NCBI RefSeq assembly: GCF_039555335.1
Contig: NC_092636.1
Location: 3,935,371 to 3,999,370, forward strand
DNA length: 64,000 nt
Direction of reading: 5' to 3'
DNA from: Amphiura filiformis
Taxonomy: Eukaryota > Echinodermata > Ophiuroidea > Amphilepidida > Amphiuridae
Shown here piece by piece: positions 34,409 through 46,915 of the stretch (positions are counted from its first letter, which is position 1; the number at the start of each line of letters is the position of its first letter). The position numbers and the translations under genes are program-made. The notes beneath the pieces were generated by a model, which saw only the letters and a list, made by a program, of their open reading frames with translations, had not been told where the DNA came from and did not search any database.

Positions 34409-34797
34409 AAGTGTTTAGGGTTTCTGTAACACTTTTTAAACACTGCAAGGTGTTTAATTTTTCATTTACACAGTTAAGGTATAGGACACCTAAACACATA
34501 AACACAAAGAGTAAACATATGAGAGTATTTAGATATTAAACGTTCAACATGTTTACTTTCAAAATTGTTTAGAAAGTAAACACACCAAATGTTATGTGCA
34601 TTTACTTTCCGAACAATATGAAAGTAAACATGTTGAATGTTTAGAATCTATAAATACTCTCATTTACTCTTTGTGTTTATTTTGTGTTTACTTTGGTGTT
34701 TAGGTGTCCTATACCTTTACTGTGTAAATGAAAAATCAAACACCTTGCAGTGTTTAAAAAGTGTTACAGAAACCCTAAACACTTGGATTTACAGAGT

Positions 34798-35394
34798 ATA
34801 TGCAGTTTAATTTTCGTTCTACCTTTCTGTACCAAATTACGAACTTCACATAGAGCCATATGTCAAATCATATATTGTGATATACATGATATACCTCGAG
34901 CCTTTATGGCAAAAGGACCCAACTCAATAAACAGCATTTCGAGAAAAATAGCTTCATAGATTGGATGACTGCATTTTGTGTACGACTTATACTTTGACAT
35001 CATGTTACATGTATAGCCATCGTTAGCACATGTAGTACCTCATAGTGTTGTTAAGTTCCTAAAGACGTAAAAGCTTCAGAATGTTTATTATTTTGAATAT
35101 CAAGAGATTGTTTGGATGCATGAACTTCAAATACTTGGAATTTGTATATGGAATTTTTGAGTGTAACTTTAGAATGACAGGACGACCTGATATGAAATGC
35201 TGTACAAGATTGGGTTGGTATATTAAAATCAGTTATAAAAGAAGAGTACAGTAACAACAATGAATAAGTTCTCACCAACATTGCAAACCTTATGTCAGAA
35301 TTGTATAGAGGTGCCATGTTTTATGCACTTGTGTATGTTGTCATATACACACTATAGTTCATCTAATACTGATACTGTGGATACTAATACTACA
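34798..35394. other. Intergenic DNA
   Basis: A minus-strand frame at 35051-35317 has no recognisable domain. Nothing else seen. Confidence 0.4.
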
Positions 35395-36716
35395 TAACTT
35401 CATCTGCTGCTGATACTCAGTTACTTATGATGATATTTACTCATATGCTATCTATCCTGCTGATATGCCACTACTTCGTCTGATATCTACTGCTGATACT
35501 CAACTAATTCATATGCTATATATCCTGCTGATACTCCACTACTTCGTCTGAATTCTACTGCTGATACTCTACTACTTCATCTGCTGTCTACTGCTGATAC
35601 TCCACTTCTTCATCTGCTATCTACTGCTGATACTCCACTGCTTCATCTGCTATCTACTTCTGATACTCCACTTCTTCATCTGCTATCTATACTGCAGATA
35701 GCACACTACTTCATCTGCTATCTACTACTGATACTCCACTTCTTCATCTGCTATCTACTGCAGATCGCACACTACTTCATCTGCTATCTACTGCTGATAC
35801 TACACTTCATCTGCTATCTACTACAGATACTCCACTACTTCATCTGCTATCTACTTCTGATACTCCACTTCTTCATCTGCTATCTATACTGCAGATAGCA
35901 CACTACTTCATCTGCTATCTACTACTGATACTCCACTTCTTCATCTGCTATCTACTGAAGATCGCACACTACTTCATCTGCTATCTACTGCTGATACTCC
36001 ACTTCTTCATCTGCTATCTACTACAGATACTCCACTACTTCATCTGCTATCTACTGCTGATACTCCACTTCTTCATCTGCTATCTACTGCTGATACTCGA
36101 ACTTTTTTCATCTGCTATCTACTGCTGATACTCATCTAATTCATCTGCTATCTACTGCTGATACTCGTCTGCTATCTACTGCTGATACTCCACTTCTTCA
36201 TCTGCTATCTACTGCTGATACTCCACTGCTTCATCTGCTATCTACTTCTGATACTCCACTTCTTCATCTGCTCTCTATACTGCAGATAGCACACTACTTC
36301 ATCTGCTATCTACTACTGATACTCCACTTCTTCATCTGCTATCTACTGCAGATCGCACACTACTTCATCTGCTATCTACTGCTGATACTCCACTTCTTCA
36401 TCTGCTATCTACTACAGATACTCCAATACTTCATCTGCTATCTACTGCTGATACTCCACTTCTTCATCTGCTATCTACTGCTGATACTCGAACTTTTTTC
36501 ATCTGCTATCTACTGCTGATACTCATCTAATTCATCTGCTATCTACTGCTGATACTCGTCTGCTATCTACTGCTGATACTCCACTTCTTCATCTGCTATC
36601 TACTGCTGATACTCCACTACTTCATCTGATATCTGCTGCTGATACTCCACTATACTTTATCTGCTATCTACTACTAATACTACAATTCTACACCTACTAT
36701 ATATCTACTGCTGATA
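35395..36716 (+). repeat. 33-bp minisatellite array, opposite orientation to 31139-32225
   Basis: About 40 units of TACTCCACTTCTTCATCTGC followed by TATCTACTGCTGA, the reverse complement of the 31-kb array unit. Higher-order structure is visible: GCAGATAGCACAC variants at 35694, 35891 and 36282, and a CCACTGCTTCATC variant pair 588 bp apart (ending 35640 and 36228). 197 bp is six units less one base. The edges are more diverged than the centre. Confidence 0.95.
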
Positions 36717-36805
36717 GTTGTAAGCCGTCGCAAGAGCGTTAAGGTATCAACTATATTCACCGTCAGTGTTTCTTCATTTAAGCTACTTTTGTAATAATTT
36801 CTTTG

Positions 36806-36834
36806 GTTCAATTCAATTCAATTCAATTCAATTC
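36806..36834 (+). repeat. (TTCAA)n microsatellite
   Basis: Five to six copies of a pentanucleotide TTCAA, slightly impure at the end. Confidence 0.9.
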
Positions 36835-39330
36835 CATCAAATGAGGGAAATTTATTCAGAAATCAATTTGCTTATTTCTTTTATTCTAATTCATTTATCC
36901 GACTTCTTAAAAAAATCGCACTTTTGTTGTGGTAGTCATTCTTTATCAAAACACTGAACAGAAGGCTGACATTCAGTGAGCCAATCAGGAAGCAGGACGA
37001 GTTGAACACCTTGTGCTTACACCTGACTCCCTTTACACCTGCATAACAACATCTGAACGCCGCGCTGGTGAACATCATGCATGCAAAGTGTATTGGCGTG
37101 ATTTCCCCAGCTGTTTTATGATTTTAAGATTTGCTTTTTGATATATTTTATCAACTGAAAGAGCCTACTTGACTAAAGTATTTCGACGTGAATATTGATG
37201 AACGAATACGTTTTTAACTCGAAAGGTATGTATGTAGCTAAATAACCCGGGTATAGCTTTAGCACTTGGGCATATTAAAGGTAAGTTTGATATTATTTGG
37301 AGCTTGTATATAAGACACAAAGTTACTCGTGTAATAAGTTTTACAGATACCAGTAGCAGCATCAGAAAGACATTTTACGGGGGTGGTAGGCAATGTTAAT
37401 CTCAGTGGGGGAGGGAATCAATACATTTTGCGCAAAATGTTCGTAATTTTGTATCAAGACACTCTTTCTCTCTTCCGTGTTTCTCGTCTCTCCTCCCTTT
37501 GTTTGTCTCTCTCCCGTCCTTCTCTCAGTTAATTTTGGTTACTATAAGTTGAATATTGGTCTTTAAATGTTCTTTCAAACAATTTTGTGCTGAAATGCGC
37601 ATGAAATGCCCGAAATATTTTACTTTCATCGCTTGGAGGGGCGCAGAATCGATGCTGAATTGGTCAATTTGGCGCCCCCTAAGTGTGGCGCCCGGGGCAC
37701 GTTGCCCCCTGCCCCCCACCCGTAGTTACGCCAATGCCCTCTTTCTCTTCTCCCCTTCGCTCTCTCCCCAGCCCTCTTTTTCTTTCTCCCCCTCTCCCTC
37801 TTCTCTCCCTTCCTCTCTCCCTTCTCAACCCCTCTCCACTCCCCCCTTCCCCTCTCTTTCCTCCTCTCTGTGTACAAATGGTGCATGCATATCTCGCTTA
37901 TCGACTCATTTGTTTCAAAATGATAACCTAATCAAAATAGACTTTGAGTTTTGTGATTTGATTTCAAGGTCTACATATCTCTCTGTTGTAGTTCACATCT
38001 TTGGCCACAGAATATTGATGCCATATACATATATTTATATTTTTTCTTTGTTATCTCTTTATGGTGACTGTAAGTTCACCTTTTAGCCTCCAGTTATTGC
38101 TCTACATATCCATTACTCCCGTACCTAAAAGAAAAAAGCACTCAATAAACGTCTTTGATTATTTTAGACAACAACAACCGAACTTACGTATTCATTATTC
38201 CCGTATCAAATGAAAAAGCACTCTAAAAACGTCTTGGATTATATTAGACAACAACAACAGAACTCTCAAAGCGTCCGAAGACGCTGATTAAAACTCATTT
38301 TTTTTCTTCCTTATCAAAATTCAAACCTTTTCAATTGTATATGATTTAATTATAATACTTAACCGTGGGAAGATGCCCTAAAAACTAGTTTATGATATCT
38401 AAATAATCGTTGGTAATAGTAGTTTGTTTCTATTTTGGCCAAATCCCGATCGGCAAAAGAAATTGAAACTTGAAATCACTTAACTTTATTACAATTGAAT
38501 TCAACTGTTAAATCCATATAAACGTCAATTTCATAAAAGTAGCAATATTGCTTATTTTTGTAATGAATAGAGGATAATACGTGGTCTGGGGCCACGCACG
38601 GTGAGTGTCATTGACTGTCATAAGGGGTTACCGTAATGTCAAGACATAGTTTTGGGGCAAATCTCTGTCTTTTTGATGTTTGAAATTTTCCTCTACATCC
38701 GGGGGGCGGAATGACTCTTTTTGTGCGTTTCTTGAAAATTGTTTGGTGTTATTTTCGCCCCATCAAAGGATCAAAGATGGCCACTGTATGGTTATTGTTT
38801 ATATGAACCCTAGAGTGGTAAGGAATAAAAACATAAGGAGCAACTGTAGCCTGGTATATGCGGGAGGCAACATTCTTTTGAAGAAACGCATCGGTCAATG
38901 AACTGGCACGATGGATCGTAAGGGGAAGACAAGGAAGGGGCAGAGATGTTTGCAAATCCTCTGCTCCTTTACTTTTAATAATTAACCCAAAGGTTTGCCG
39001 TTCATGGTGATTCTCGAATTAATATTTTGACTTTGAGTGTGGGAAGCAGCGGAAGATGAAAGATTTCCGCTCGTGATGATGAATAAAGGTATTATGACAA
39101 CAAATGAATTTGAGCAATTCATTCAAAACTCTTTCATTGTGTTACAATATTTAAATAAAACTGTCATCAATAAATATCAAATTCCGCGCAATATGTCACA
39201 CAAATTTGATGGTATTATAATGGCAATATCAATTAACGGGGCTATAATAGAATACGTTGTTATCACAGGAGACTTTCCTGTCTCCGGTTAGCCCAGCAAA
39301 AATGATTTACATTATTTTGCAGATAAACTT
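36835..39330. other. Intergenic DNA with a CT-rich tract and dispersed-repeat debris
   Basis: 37665-37735 (GGCGCCCGGGGCACGTTGCC) and the CT-rich 37737-37870 resemble debris seen at 11757-11875. 38100-38280 contains a ~90 bp tandem duplication (GAAAAAGCACTC...AACGTCTTGGATTATNTTAG, two copies). Frames here are low-complexity or lack domains; no gene is supported. Confidence 0.5.
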
Positions 39331-39664
39331 TATTATTATCATCATCATCGTCATCATCGTTGTCATCGTCATTGGCATCATTATTGTTGTCGTCATCATC
39401 AATACCATCGTCATCGTTATAATCATCATCGTTAAGATCATCATCATCATCATTATCATCATCATCATCATCATCATCATCGTCATCATCATCATCATCA
39501 TCGTCGTCATCATCATCACCATCACCATCATCATCATCATCATCATCGTCATCTTCATCGTCATCGTCATCATCACCATCATCGTCATCATCATCGTCAT
39601 CATCATCATCATCATCATCATCGTCATCATTATCATCATCATCATCATCATCATCGTCCTCGTC
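39331..39664 (+). repeat. Imperfect (CAT)n trinucleotide repeat
   Basis: About 330 bp of ATC/CAT triplets with CGT and TAT variants. Open frames on both strands (poly-Ile/Val, poly-Met/Thr) are repeat artefacts. Confidence 0.97.
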
Positions 39665-40527
39665 CTCATAATTTCCTCAACGTGTATTCCCATAACGTTG
39701 GTATCATAGACTATATGAAAATATTAATCATCACTATTATATGTGATTGCGTTTAAAGTCATGTAAAATATGTTCCCATCCCATCTGCACAACTATGTAA
39801 CATTCAGTAAAGATTGAGAAGGGTTTGGTCAGTAAGCTTATCAGCTAACCGTTTAATCTGTGCTTTCACTGTTCCAGTTTCCATCACACCCTACGGGAAT
39901 ATCATACGCACTCTGCTACAGTTTTACGTTTACTTTCACTGTGTGAACTTCACTGTAGTCTCTTACGTCGGACTTCAACATCCATCTTACGGGATCTCAA
40001 TAATCCCTCTTTTATTCTATATTTTAGTCAACTAGGAGGTCTTAAACTTAAACAGGAGTGGCATACTTACGTTTTAATTCCCTTTCAATCACTTCATTTT
40101 TAGTATTTTATTTTATAATAGTGTGTTAATGTCTCATTTAAGAAATTATTTTGCGATATAATAGTTTGTAGAATGTTCCCACGGAATTAAGTGTATAACT
40201 AAAAGGTTCGGAACACGTTCATCATTTTACTGATTTACAAACATAAATTGATGTCATTTATCAAACTATCAACAAAGAATATGGAATATTTTGTCTTCAT
40301 GTTGCGTATGTCAAAGAAATATCTGTCCAATACGTATTCGTGATGAGCCATACGGGATCATTTGAGTAAAACATGGCGCTTTTAGTTTAAATTTATTATA
40401 AGTCACGTTTACGTCAAAGAGAAATAATCTGAGACAAAATAAGAATATTGGACGATTTAGGCTTGCACCGAGTCAAAGATATAAGAGTACATCGAGAGAG
40501 AGTCATTCAACATATGTTACTTGATTA
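39665..40527. other. AT-rich intergenic DNA
   Basis: Nothing recognisable beyond short domain-less frames. Confidence 0.4.
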
Positions 40528-40935
40528 CACTCTAAAGAAAATATCAAAAAATAGTAACAATTACTCAATGTTGAGTAAAAAGGGAACAGAGCAACAAAAT
40601 GAGTCAAATGGGACTCTATATCGATATAAAATTGGATCGATTGAGCCCATATTTGTTGGTCGAGATATGTGTTTTTAAATATCGGACAAGACGTAGTCGA
40701 GTCCAATATTTTCAAAATCATAGCAAGACCAATAAATATTGGGCGTAAAGCGTTTAATGTTATCATTATTATGTTATGGGTCCAATATTTTCACACACTT
40801 GTATTCATCAAAACATAATATGATTAAATTTGTACTCAATTTGAGTACAATTTAATCGACATTGAGTTCTAATTAACTCATTTTGTTGCTCTGTGTCCTT
40901 TTAACTCAACATGAGTAATTTTGTATTTGATGTGT
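40528..40935. mobile_element. Foldback related to the Gsx-intron element
   Basis: CACTCTAAAGAAAATATC begins the left arm. TTACTCAATGTTGAGTAAAA and GGAACAGAGCAACAAAATGA are mirrored by TCATTTTGTTGCTCTGTGTCC and TTTAACTCAACATGAGTAAT on the right. It is longer than the 20477-20665 copy, with a non-palindromic centre (40625-40800). The right boundary is approximate. Confidence 0.72.
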
Positions 40936-42489
40936 TATACAAAATGTAAATACACGTAAAGCGCAATAAAGTCGTAATGTAACAATATCAAGGCAACAAG
41001 GCAAATAATGAGCATATTCACGTCTACATTTTTTATAAATTTAGCAAAGAATGTTCTTGATGACAAAGTAATAAAAACTCATATCAGGAAGAAACAACGG
41101 GCGTTGTCATATTTAAGTGAGATTGCCTACTAAAGGGGATAACACAAAAGATAAAAGCCTATGTGCCTAAAGGAAAACTATGCGTTTCTCATCAGTTAGT
41201 AGCATGGGCGTGATCGGACAAAACACCTTTAAAGCTTAATTATCACTTATACCCCCGATCACCTGCGCCATTCTGCGGAAAATTGTATTTTAATAAAATC
41301 CCGCTCTTTTTATAGATAATATCAACGTAAATATCAACCCGGAGCTATAGGCTTGTAATTTGCATTAGAAAAGGAAGAAACATGAGGAGCTGTATTGTCT
41401 TTGAGTACGTTAAACACCCTTCAACACCCTCCTGACAATATTGTTTACCTTTGTTAACGGAACAATTAGCCCGGCTACTAAATTAATTAAAAATTCAATC
41501 AAATTGGTAGTGACAGCTCTGATGGTTTTTAGCTTCAAGTAAAATTGATGTCCAAGTCTTCAGTGTGTGTTGGGGTGTGTGTGTGAAGGGGGGATGTATT
41601 GGCTACTGGGCAGCTGCGGTTGACCCTTTCAAATGAAAACATCTTCCGATAAATAAGGGCGTTGTCCGGCATGTGGAGGGTGTATCCGTCTTAGAACTTT
41701 ACAAGCGGTCATAAGCTTAACTGTGTACAAACTCATCAATTCAAAAACATTTCACTAATGAAAATATAGATTCCTAAGATCAACAAATAGAGCTCATACA
41801 TATTTTGTCTTCGTTTGAATACAAATTGTCATATTGATTTAAAAAGAGGCATAGTTGTTATAATTATAAAAAAATTTATATTTTTCTGGACAAAATATCT
41901 TGACATATGCGATAAAAAGACAATGGGTTAAGAGCATGACAGCAGCAGAATGGTCAAAATGTATTGGGCAGTTTGGACGTCTAAGCCCGTGATTACATGC
42001 CTCGAGCCACGAAGGCGCGACTCCTTTCTCTTTCGTCTACTTGGGAAGCTTTCCCTACTTTATTCTCATGGCTATTATTTGCTCTTATGTGACTTAATTT
42101 TTAATTTTGAGCCACTTGAAATCTCGATTTACAAAATATTAAAATATAGATTTCATTATTATGATAGGTTCGTACACGTGTTAACAATCTGGGGTTGGTT
42201 CATTTAAAATAATTGTCTATGAATATATTTTTAGTATGATTATTCATTGTATTTATGGTGGATTTTGACCTGCAAAAGTCAACTTAGTCTTTCTATGTGA
42301 TTATGCGTGCAAAAGAAAAAGATGTAGTGTCAAAACTCGCCAAAGCAATGCTCATAATTCACGTAGGCCTATGTACGTTGAAATGTAATATATATCAAGC
42401 GTTATGTGTATGATGACATTATTTATGATGTATCAGTCCCCAGTGTTTTTTCTGCAATTATTTTCAAAGCACAAATGTTGCTATATATA
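40936..42489. other. AT-rich intergenic DNA
   Basis: No gene or clear repeat. A short GT-rich stretch (TGTGTGTTGGGGTGTGTGTG) lies at about 41564-41583. Confidence 0.45.
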
Positions 42490-42909
42490 TACAGAGTGAT
42501 TTAAAATGAACTGTACCCAAATTCAAAAATAAAAATAAAATAGTTACCGACATTTAAATAATTTGTGTTTGTAAGCTGTAACAGGATAGTATGTTTCCTA
42601 TTATTGGTGAAAAATCATGTCTTTACCTCAAATGGTTTTGAAGAAAAGTACATTTATATAAAACACACCAATTTTGTTACTGCGGTAGAGAACACGGATA
42701 AACTTAGTTCCATGTGTTGGTCTAAAAATGGGATGATAAATTGAAAATGCGATATCTTCTGACTAAAACCACTTATTATCAAAATTCAAAATTTCTACTA
42801 CAGAACACTTATCACTGCTTTCTATGATAGTTTTTGATATGTACAATCTCTGCGAATATATATAAAACATGGGTAAAGTTGGGTACAGTTCATTTTAAAT
42901 CACCCTGTA
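42490..42909. mobile_element. TA-flanked mariner-type MITE
   Basis: The element runs from 42492 to 42907 with TA at 42490-42491 and 42908-42909. The ends CAGAGTGATTTAAAATGAAC plus TGTACCCA and TGGGTACA plus GTTCATTTTAAATCACCCTG are inverted over 28 bp with about one mismatch. CAGGGTG tips and a TA duplication are usual for Tc1/mariner-type elements. The ~416 bp interior has no transposase. Confidence 0.9.
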
Positions 42910-43650
42910 TACCTGTATACATCAGCATCAGATGTGGATACAGCATAAAAATACATATCTTTATATCTTTTGAGATTTATCACGTGGTGTATCAAGCAGG
43001 CCGTACAGAGTTACTTTTGAAGTGTTGAGAAATGCTATCTACTGATGATAGCAGGATACGGGCTCCGTTTAAATGTTTGAAGATAACGGTGAAAACAGCC
43101 GAGAAAAGACTATTTATACGATAGAAAAGAATGCTGTCTATATTCTGGTATATGGGGTATAAGATATTATTATTATCAGAAAATTATCACAATTTGCTCT
43201 TTGTAAGCTAAATACAAATTCATCGACTTAAAAGTCGGCGATGGGACAACAGATTGTATGAAGGAAGTTACATAAATTCAGAAGTTTAAACACTACGAAA
43301 TAACTGGTTCTATGCCTACAAAATATCAAGAGGTATTATCATTTGATTCAGAACAGTATCTATCGATATCGACGCTGCCAGGAAAAATCCCTTGCAAACG
43401 GATGTCAAACAGCAATGTCTGACTGAGCATAACAACAGTATCCAGATCTTGCCTTTCAAGATCTTGCCTTTAAAGATCTTAAGCATCATCAAACCCTTTT
43501 TACATTTACTAACATCCCTCACATGTTTTCCTCTTCCTTCTTTGTCTTCTTTTAAAACTGCTTTTAAAAAGACGTCTTTAAGGAAATTCCCAAGGAACTT
43601 TTTACCATGAAGCTGAATTGAATCATGAGAGGCAAAATATAAATATATGA
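42910..43650. other. Intergenic DNA with one minisatellite-core copy
   Basis: GCTATCTACTGATGATAGC at 43034-43052 is a lone core copy about 600 bp before the 31-bp array. 43455-43485 has the duplicated phrase AAGATCTTGCCTTTNAAGAT. Frames at 43316-43684 show no domain. Confidence 0.5.
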
Positions 43651-44838
43651 CACAGCAAAAGATGCTGTCTACTGAAGATAGCACAGCAAAAGATGCTGTC
43701 TACTGAAGATAGCACAGCAAAAGATGCTGTCTACTGAAGATAGCACAGCAAAAGATGCTGTCTACTGAAGATAGCACAGCAAAAGATGCTGTCTACTGAA
43801 GATAACACAGCAAAAGATGCTATCTACTGAAGATAGCACATCAAAGGATGCTGTCTACTGAAGATAGCACATCAAAAGATGCTGTCTACTGAAGATAGCA
43901 CAGCAAAAGATGCTGTCTACTGAAGATAGCACAGCAAAAGATGCTGTCTACTGAAGATAGCACATCAAAAGATGCTGTCTACTGAAGATAGCACAGCAAA
44001 GATGCTGTCTACTGAAGATAGCACAGCAAAAGATGCTGTCTACTGAAGATAGCACAGCAAAAGATGCTGTCTACTGAAGATAGCACATCAAAAGATGCTG
44101 TCTACTGAAGATAGCACAGCAAAAGATGCTGTCTACTGAAGATAGCACAGCAAAAGATGCTGTCTACTGAAGATAGCACAGCAAAAGATGCTGTCTACTG
44201 AAGATAGCACAGCAAAAGATGCTGTCTACTGAAGATAGCACAGCAAAAGATGCTGTCTACTGAAGATAACACAGCAAAAGATGCTATCTACTGAAGATAG
44301 CACATCAAAGGATGCTGTATACTGAAGATAGCACATCAAAAGATGCTGTCTACTGAAGATAGCACAGCAAAAGATGATGTCTACTGAAGATAGCACAGCA
44401 AAAGATGCTGTCTACTGAAGATAGCACATCAAAAGATGCTGTCTACTGAAGATAGCACAGCAAAGATGCTGTCTACTGAAGATAGCACAGCAAAAGATGC
44501 TGTCTACTGAAGATAGCACAGCAAAAGATGCTGTCTACTGAAGATAGCACATCAAAAGATGCTGTCTACTGAAGATAGCACATCAAAAGATGCTGTCTAC
44601 TGAAGATAGCACAGCAAAAGATGCTGTCTACTGAAGATAGCACAGCAAAAGATGCTATCTACTGAAGATAACACAGCAAATATGCTATCTACTGAAGATA
44701 GCACAGCAAATGATGCTGTCTACTGAAGATAGCACATCAATAGATGCTGTCTACTGAAGATAGCACATCAAAAGATGCTGTCTACTGAAGATAGCACAGC
44801 AAAAGATGCTGTCTACTGAAGATAGCACAGCAAAAGAT
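43651..44838 (+). repeat. 31-bp minisatellite array, ~38 copies
   Basis: The unit is CACAGCAAAAGATGCTGTCT followed by ACTGAAGATAG. Copies are nearly identical, with GCAAAA / TCAAAA alternation. A distinctive series recurs after 464 bp: GATAACACAG at 43801 and 44265, and a 30-bp variant lacking one A at 43992 and 44456. This fits a duplicated block of 15 units, 15x31-1. Confidence 0.98.
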
Positions 44839-46212
44839 GTTTAATTAAATAACCAATTTACACCCATATAAAACCAAATTTTAAAGCAATATATTTAAGG
44901 GTTTCACCACAAAGGGAGTATTGGTAAACTGTGAAAGAGCCTTTTGCTCATCTCCAATACAATACCAAAACAAATAACATTGTTACACGACAAGGCTAGG
45001 AAAAACATCTTTTTCTTGTCAATTTCCCATGGTATTTGCTCTATAGTAATCTACAAATTACCGCCAGCATATTGGACCTTAATAACAATTAAAATAAGTT
45101 ACAGTAACCATACTTAAATCGCCCAAACAAACAAGAAAGAATCTGGACAGAGAAAATAGACTCAAGCAATATGGGCGACCACCACCTGGACATTGTGGCG
45201 TAGTCTAACATATGATCTTTGCTGGGTTATAGCCTATAGGTTATGTCAAAAGTGGGTCTATGCTGACGGACACGGACTCATCATATTTTGGAACACAAAT
45301 CTGATAGTTTTACATTTTATTAATAACATTAATCAGTTCAGATAAGTGCAAGCATAATTTGAAATCATAATTTGTTGGTAAAAAAATTATTAATTTTCTA
45401 AAAATCATAGTTAAACGCATAAAACCGCAATGCGCGTGCAAAGCTTTATTTCATCAGTATGTGAACAAACAATTTGAATAGGGGTAGGTCAGTATCCATT
45501 GGCTTGAGGCTCCTTATATAAAGAGTATGGTCATCTAGTGTGTACATGGGCTTTATTGACATAGTGTTGAGCCCATAAGGGGTGGTAATACTTTGTTCGT
45601 CTTTATTTTCAAATGACCACTGGGAGTAAGATTTGGGGTGAGATATCTTCAATGTAAACTTCTGTCCCCTATGGTTGATTCTCAACAATTTTAGAGACTT
45701 AAATTACCGACTTAAGGCGTTATTTTTAGACACGTTCCAACCGTTTTTATAATAATAACTCTATAATGTTTTTATGATCCGTGTATACATAGAGCTGAAT
45801 GCAATAGCAGAGAATGAGATTATGAATAAGAGATCATATTTATACTATTATGGACATTGCCATGCTAATACATGGTAAACTGATTTGTTTCAAATAGAGC
45901 ATAAATGATTGAAAAGAGTATTATGTAAATCGATTATCATTCACGAAATACTGACAATTATCACAGTCTATATTTAATTTTTACAATATAATATTCAAAA
46001 AAGTGTGTATTCTTGAATAATGAATGTGTTGATTTTCCTTAAGAAGCTGTCAATTTTTATTTTTGTTTATTTTATTCATTACTACTATAAGAGTACTCGA
46101 GTTTAATTCATTACTTTTCTTACAGTTTATAATTCACATGACAATGTGAAAAGTGACATATGAGCCTACTGGTTTTGAAAGTTTTTAGGGTCTCCTTAAG
46201 AATTCACCCTAT
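44839..46212. other. AT-rich intergenic DNA
   Basis: A minus-strand frame at 45446-45688 is the only one with mixed composition, but it carries no motif I recognise and no splice context. Nothing else is seen. Confidence 0.4.
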
Positions 46213-46239
46213 GTGACAAGGTACACACATTTTCTCTGC

Positions 46240-46765
46240 CTTCTCTCTCTTCCTTCCCTCCCCCTCTCTCTCACTCCCCGCTCCCCGTACTCTCTCTTCA
46301 CTCACCCTGTTGTGTTCTCTCTGTTCTCATCATTTTTTTATTCTTTTTACAAAACTGAATTCTCTCCCTCAGATTTTCTTTTTATACAACTAAAATGCGG
46401 ACAGATGCAAAATAATTATATGTGATTTAGAGTGAACAAAACTGACAGCACAGTAGTTTTACCACTACCGGCATGACCTCGCTCTATAATCATGCTTGTC
46501 TCGACCCCTCCACCTGTCCTCCTCTCTCCCATTCTCTTCCCCTTTCTCTCTATCTCTTGATCCTCCTTATCTCTCTCTTGATATTTCTATCCCTCCCTCC
46601 CTGTCTCCCCTCCCCCCTTCCTCTCTCCCTCCCTTCCTCTCCCCTCATCCTTCCTCCTTCCCTCCCTCCGTTTCCTCTCTCACTTCCTTCCTCCCCCCTC
46701 CCTCCTCCCTCCCGCCTCCCTCCTTCCCTCCCCTCCCTCTCCCCCTCCCTCCCTCTTTCCCTCCC
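46240..46765 (+). repeat. CT-rich low-complexity region
   Basis: Two blocks (46240-46330 and 46500-46765) of CCCTCCCT / CTCTCTC sequence are separated by ordinary DNA. Overlapping Ser/Pro/Leu-rich and Arg/Glu/Gly-rich frames are artefacts. Confidence 0.93.
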
Positions 46766-46915
46766 TAGCCCTCTCATGTTAGTTTTAGTCGGTTAGTCTA
46801 ATACACCGTGATTTGCTGAATGAATATGACCAAAAGTTGGCAAATTACGCTTAAGAGACAATAATTTATCCCCAAAATTTACATTCACATTATATAAAAA
46901 CAAGGCAATGGTGCA

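Larger units (their letters stand above)
33411..34797. mobile_element. Foldback element X, split near its tip by element Y
   Basis: The right part (34409-34797) is a hairpin whose outer arms AAGTGTTTAGGGTTTCTGTA and TACAGAAACCCTAAACACTT are exact inverses, with interior GTGTTTA/TAAACAC and AAAGTAAACA palindromes. Its right tip TTGGATTTACAGAGT mirrors the 14 nt CACTGTAAATCCAA at 33411-33424, which are stranded on the far side of element Y. X therefore looks like one element of about 400 bp with Y inserted 14 nt from its left tip, leaving AA on both sides. Confidence 0.75.

Noticed and set aside
39257..39709. Poly-Ile/Val and poly-Met/Thr frames
   Set aside because: They are an imperfect CAT trinucleotide repeat.
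31139..44838. Regular repeats with palindromic cores, superficially CRISPR-like
   Set aside because: There are no unique spacers between repeats, and the window is eukaryotic (spliced homeobox gene, LINE and Penelope remnants).
45446..45688. Mixed-composition minus-strand frame
   Set aside because: I recognise no motif, it has no splice context, and its reading frame is short enough to occur by chance.
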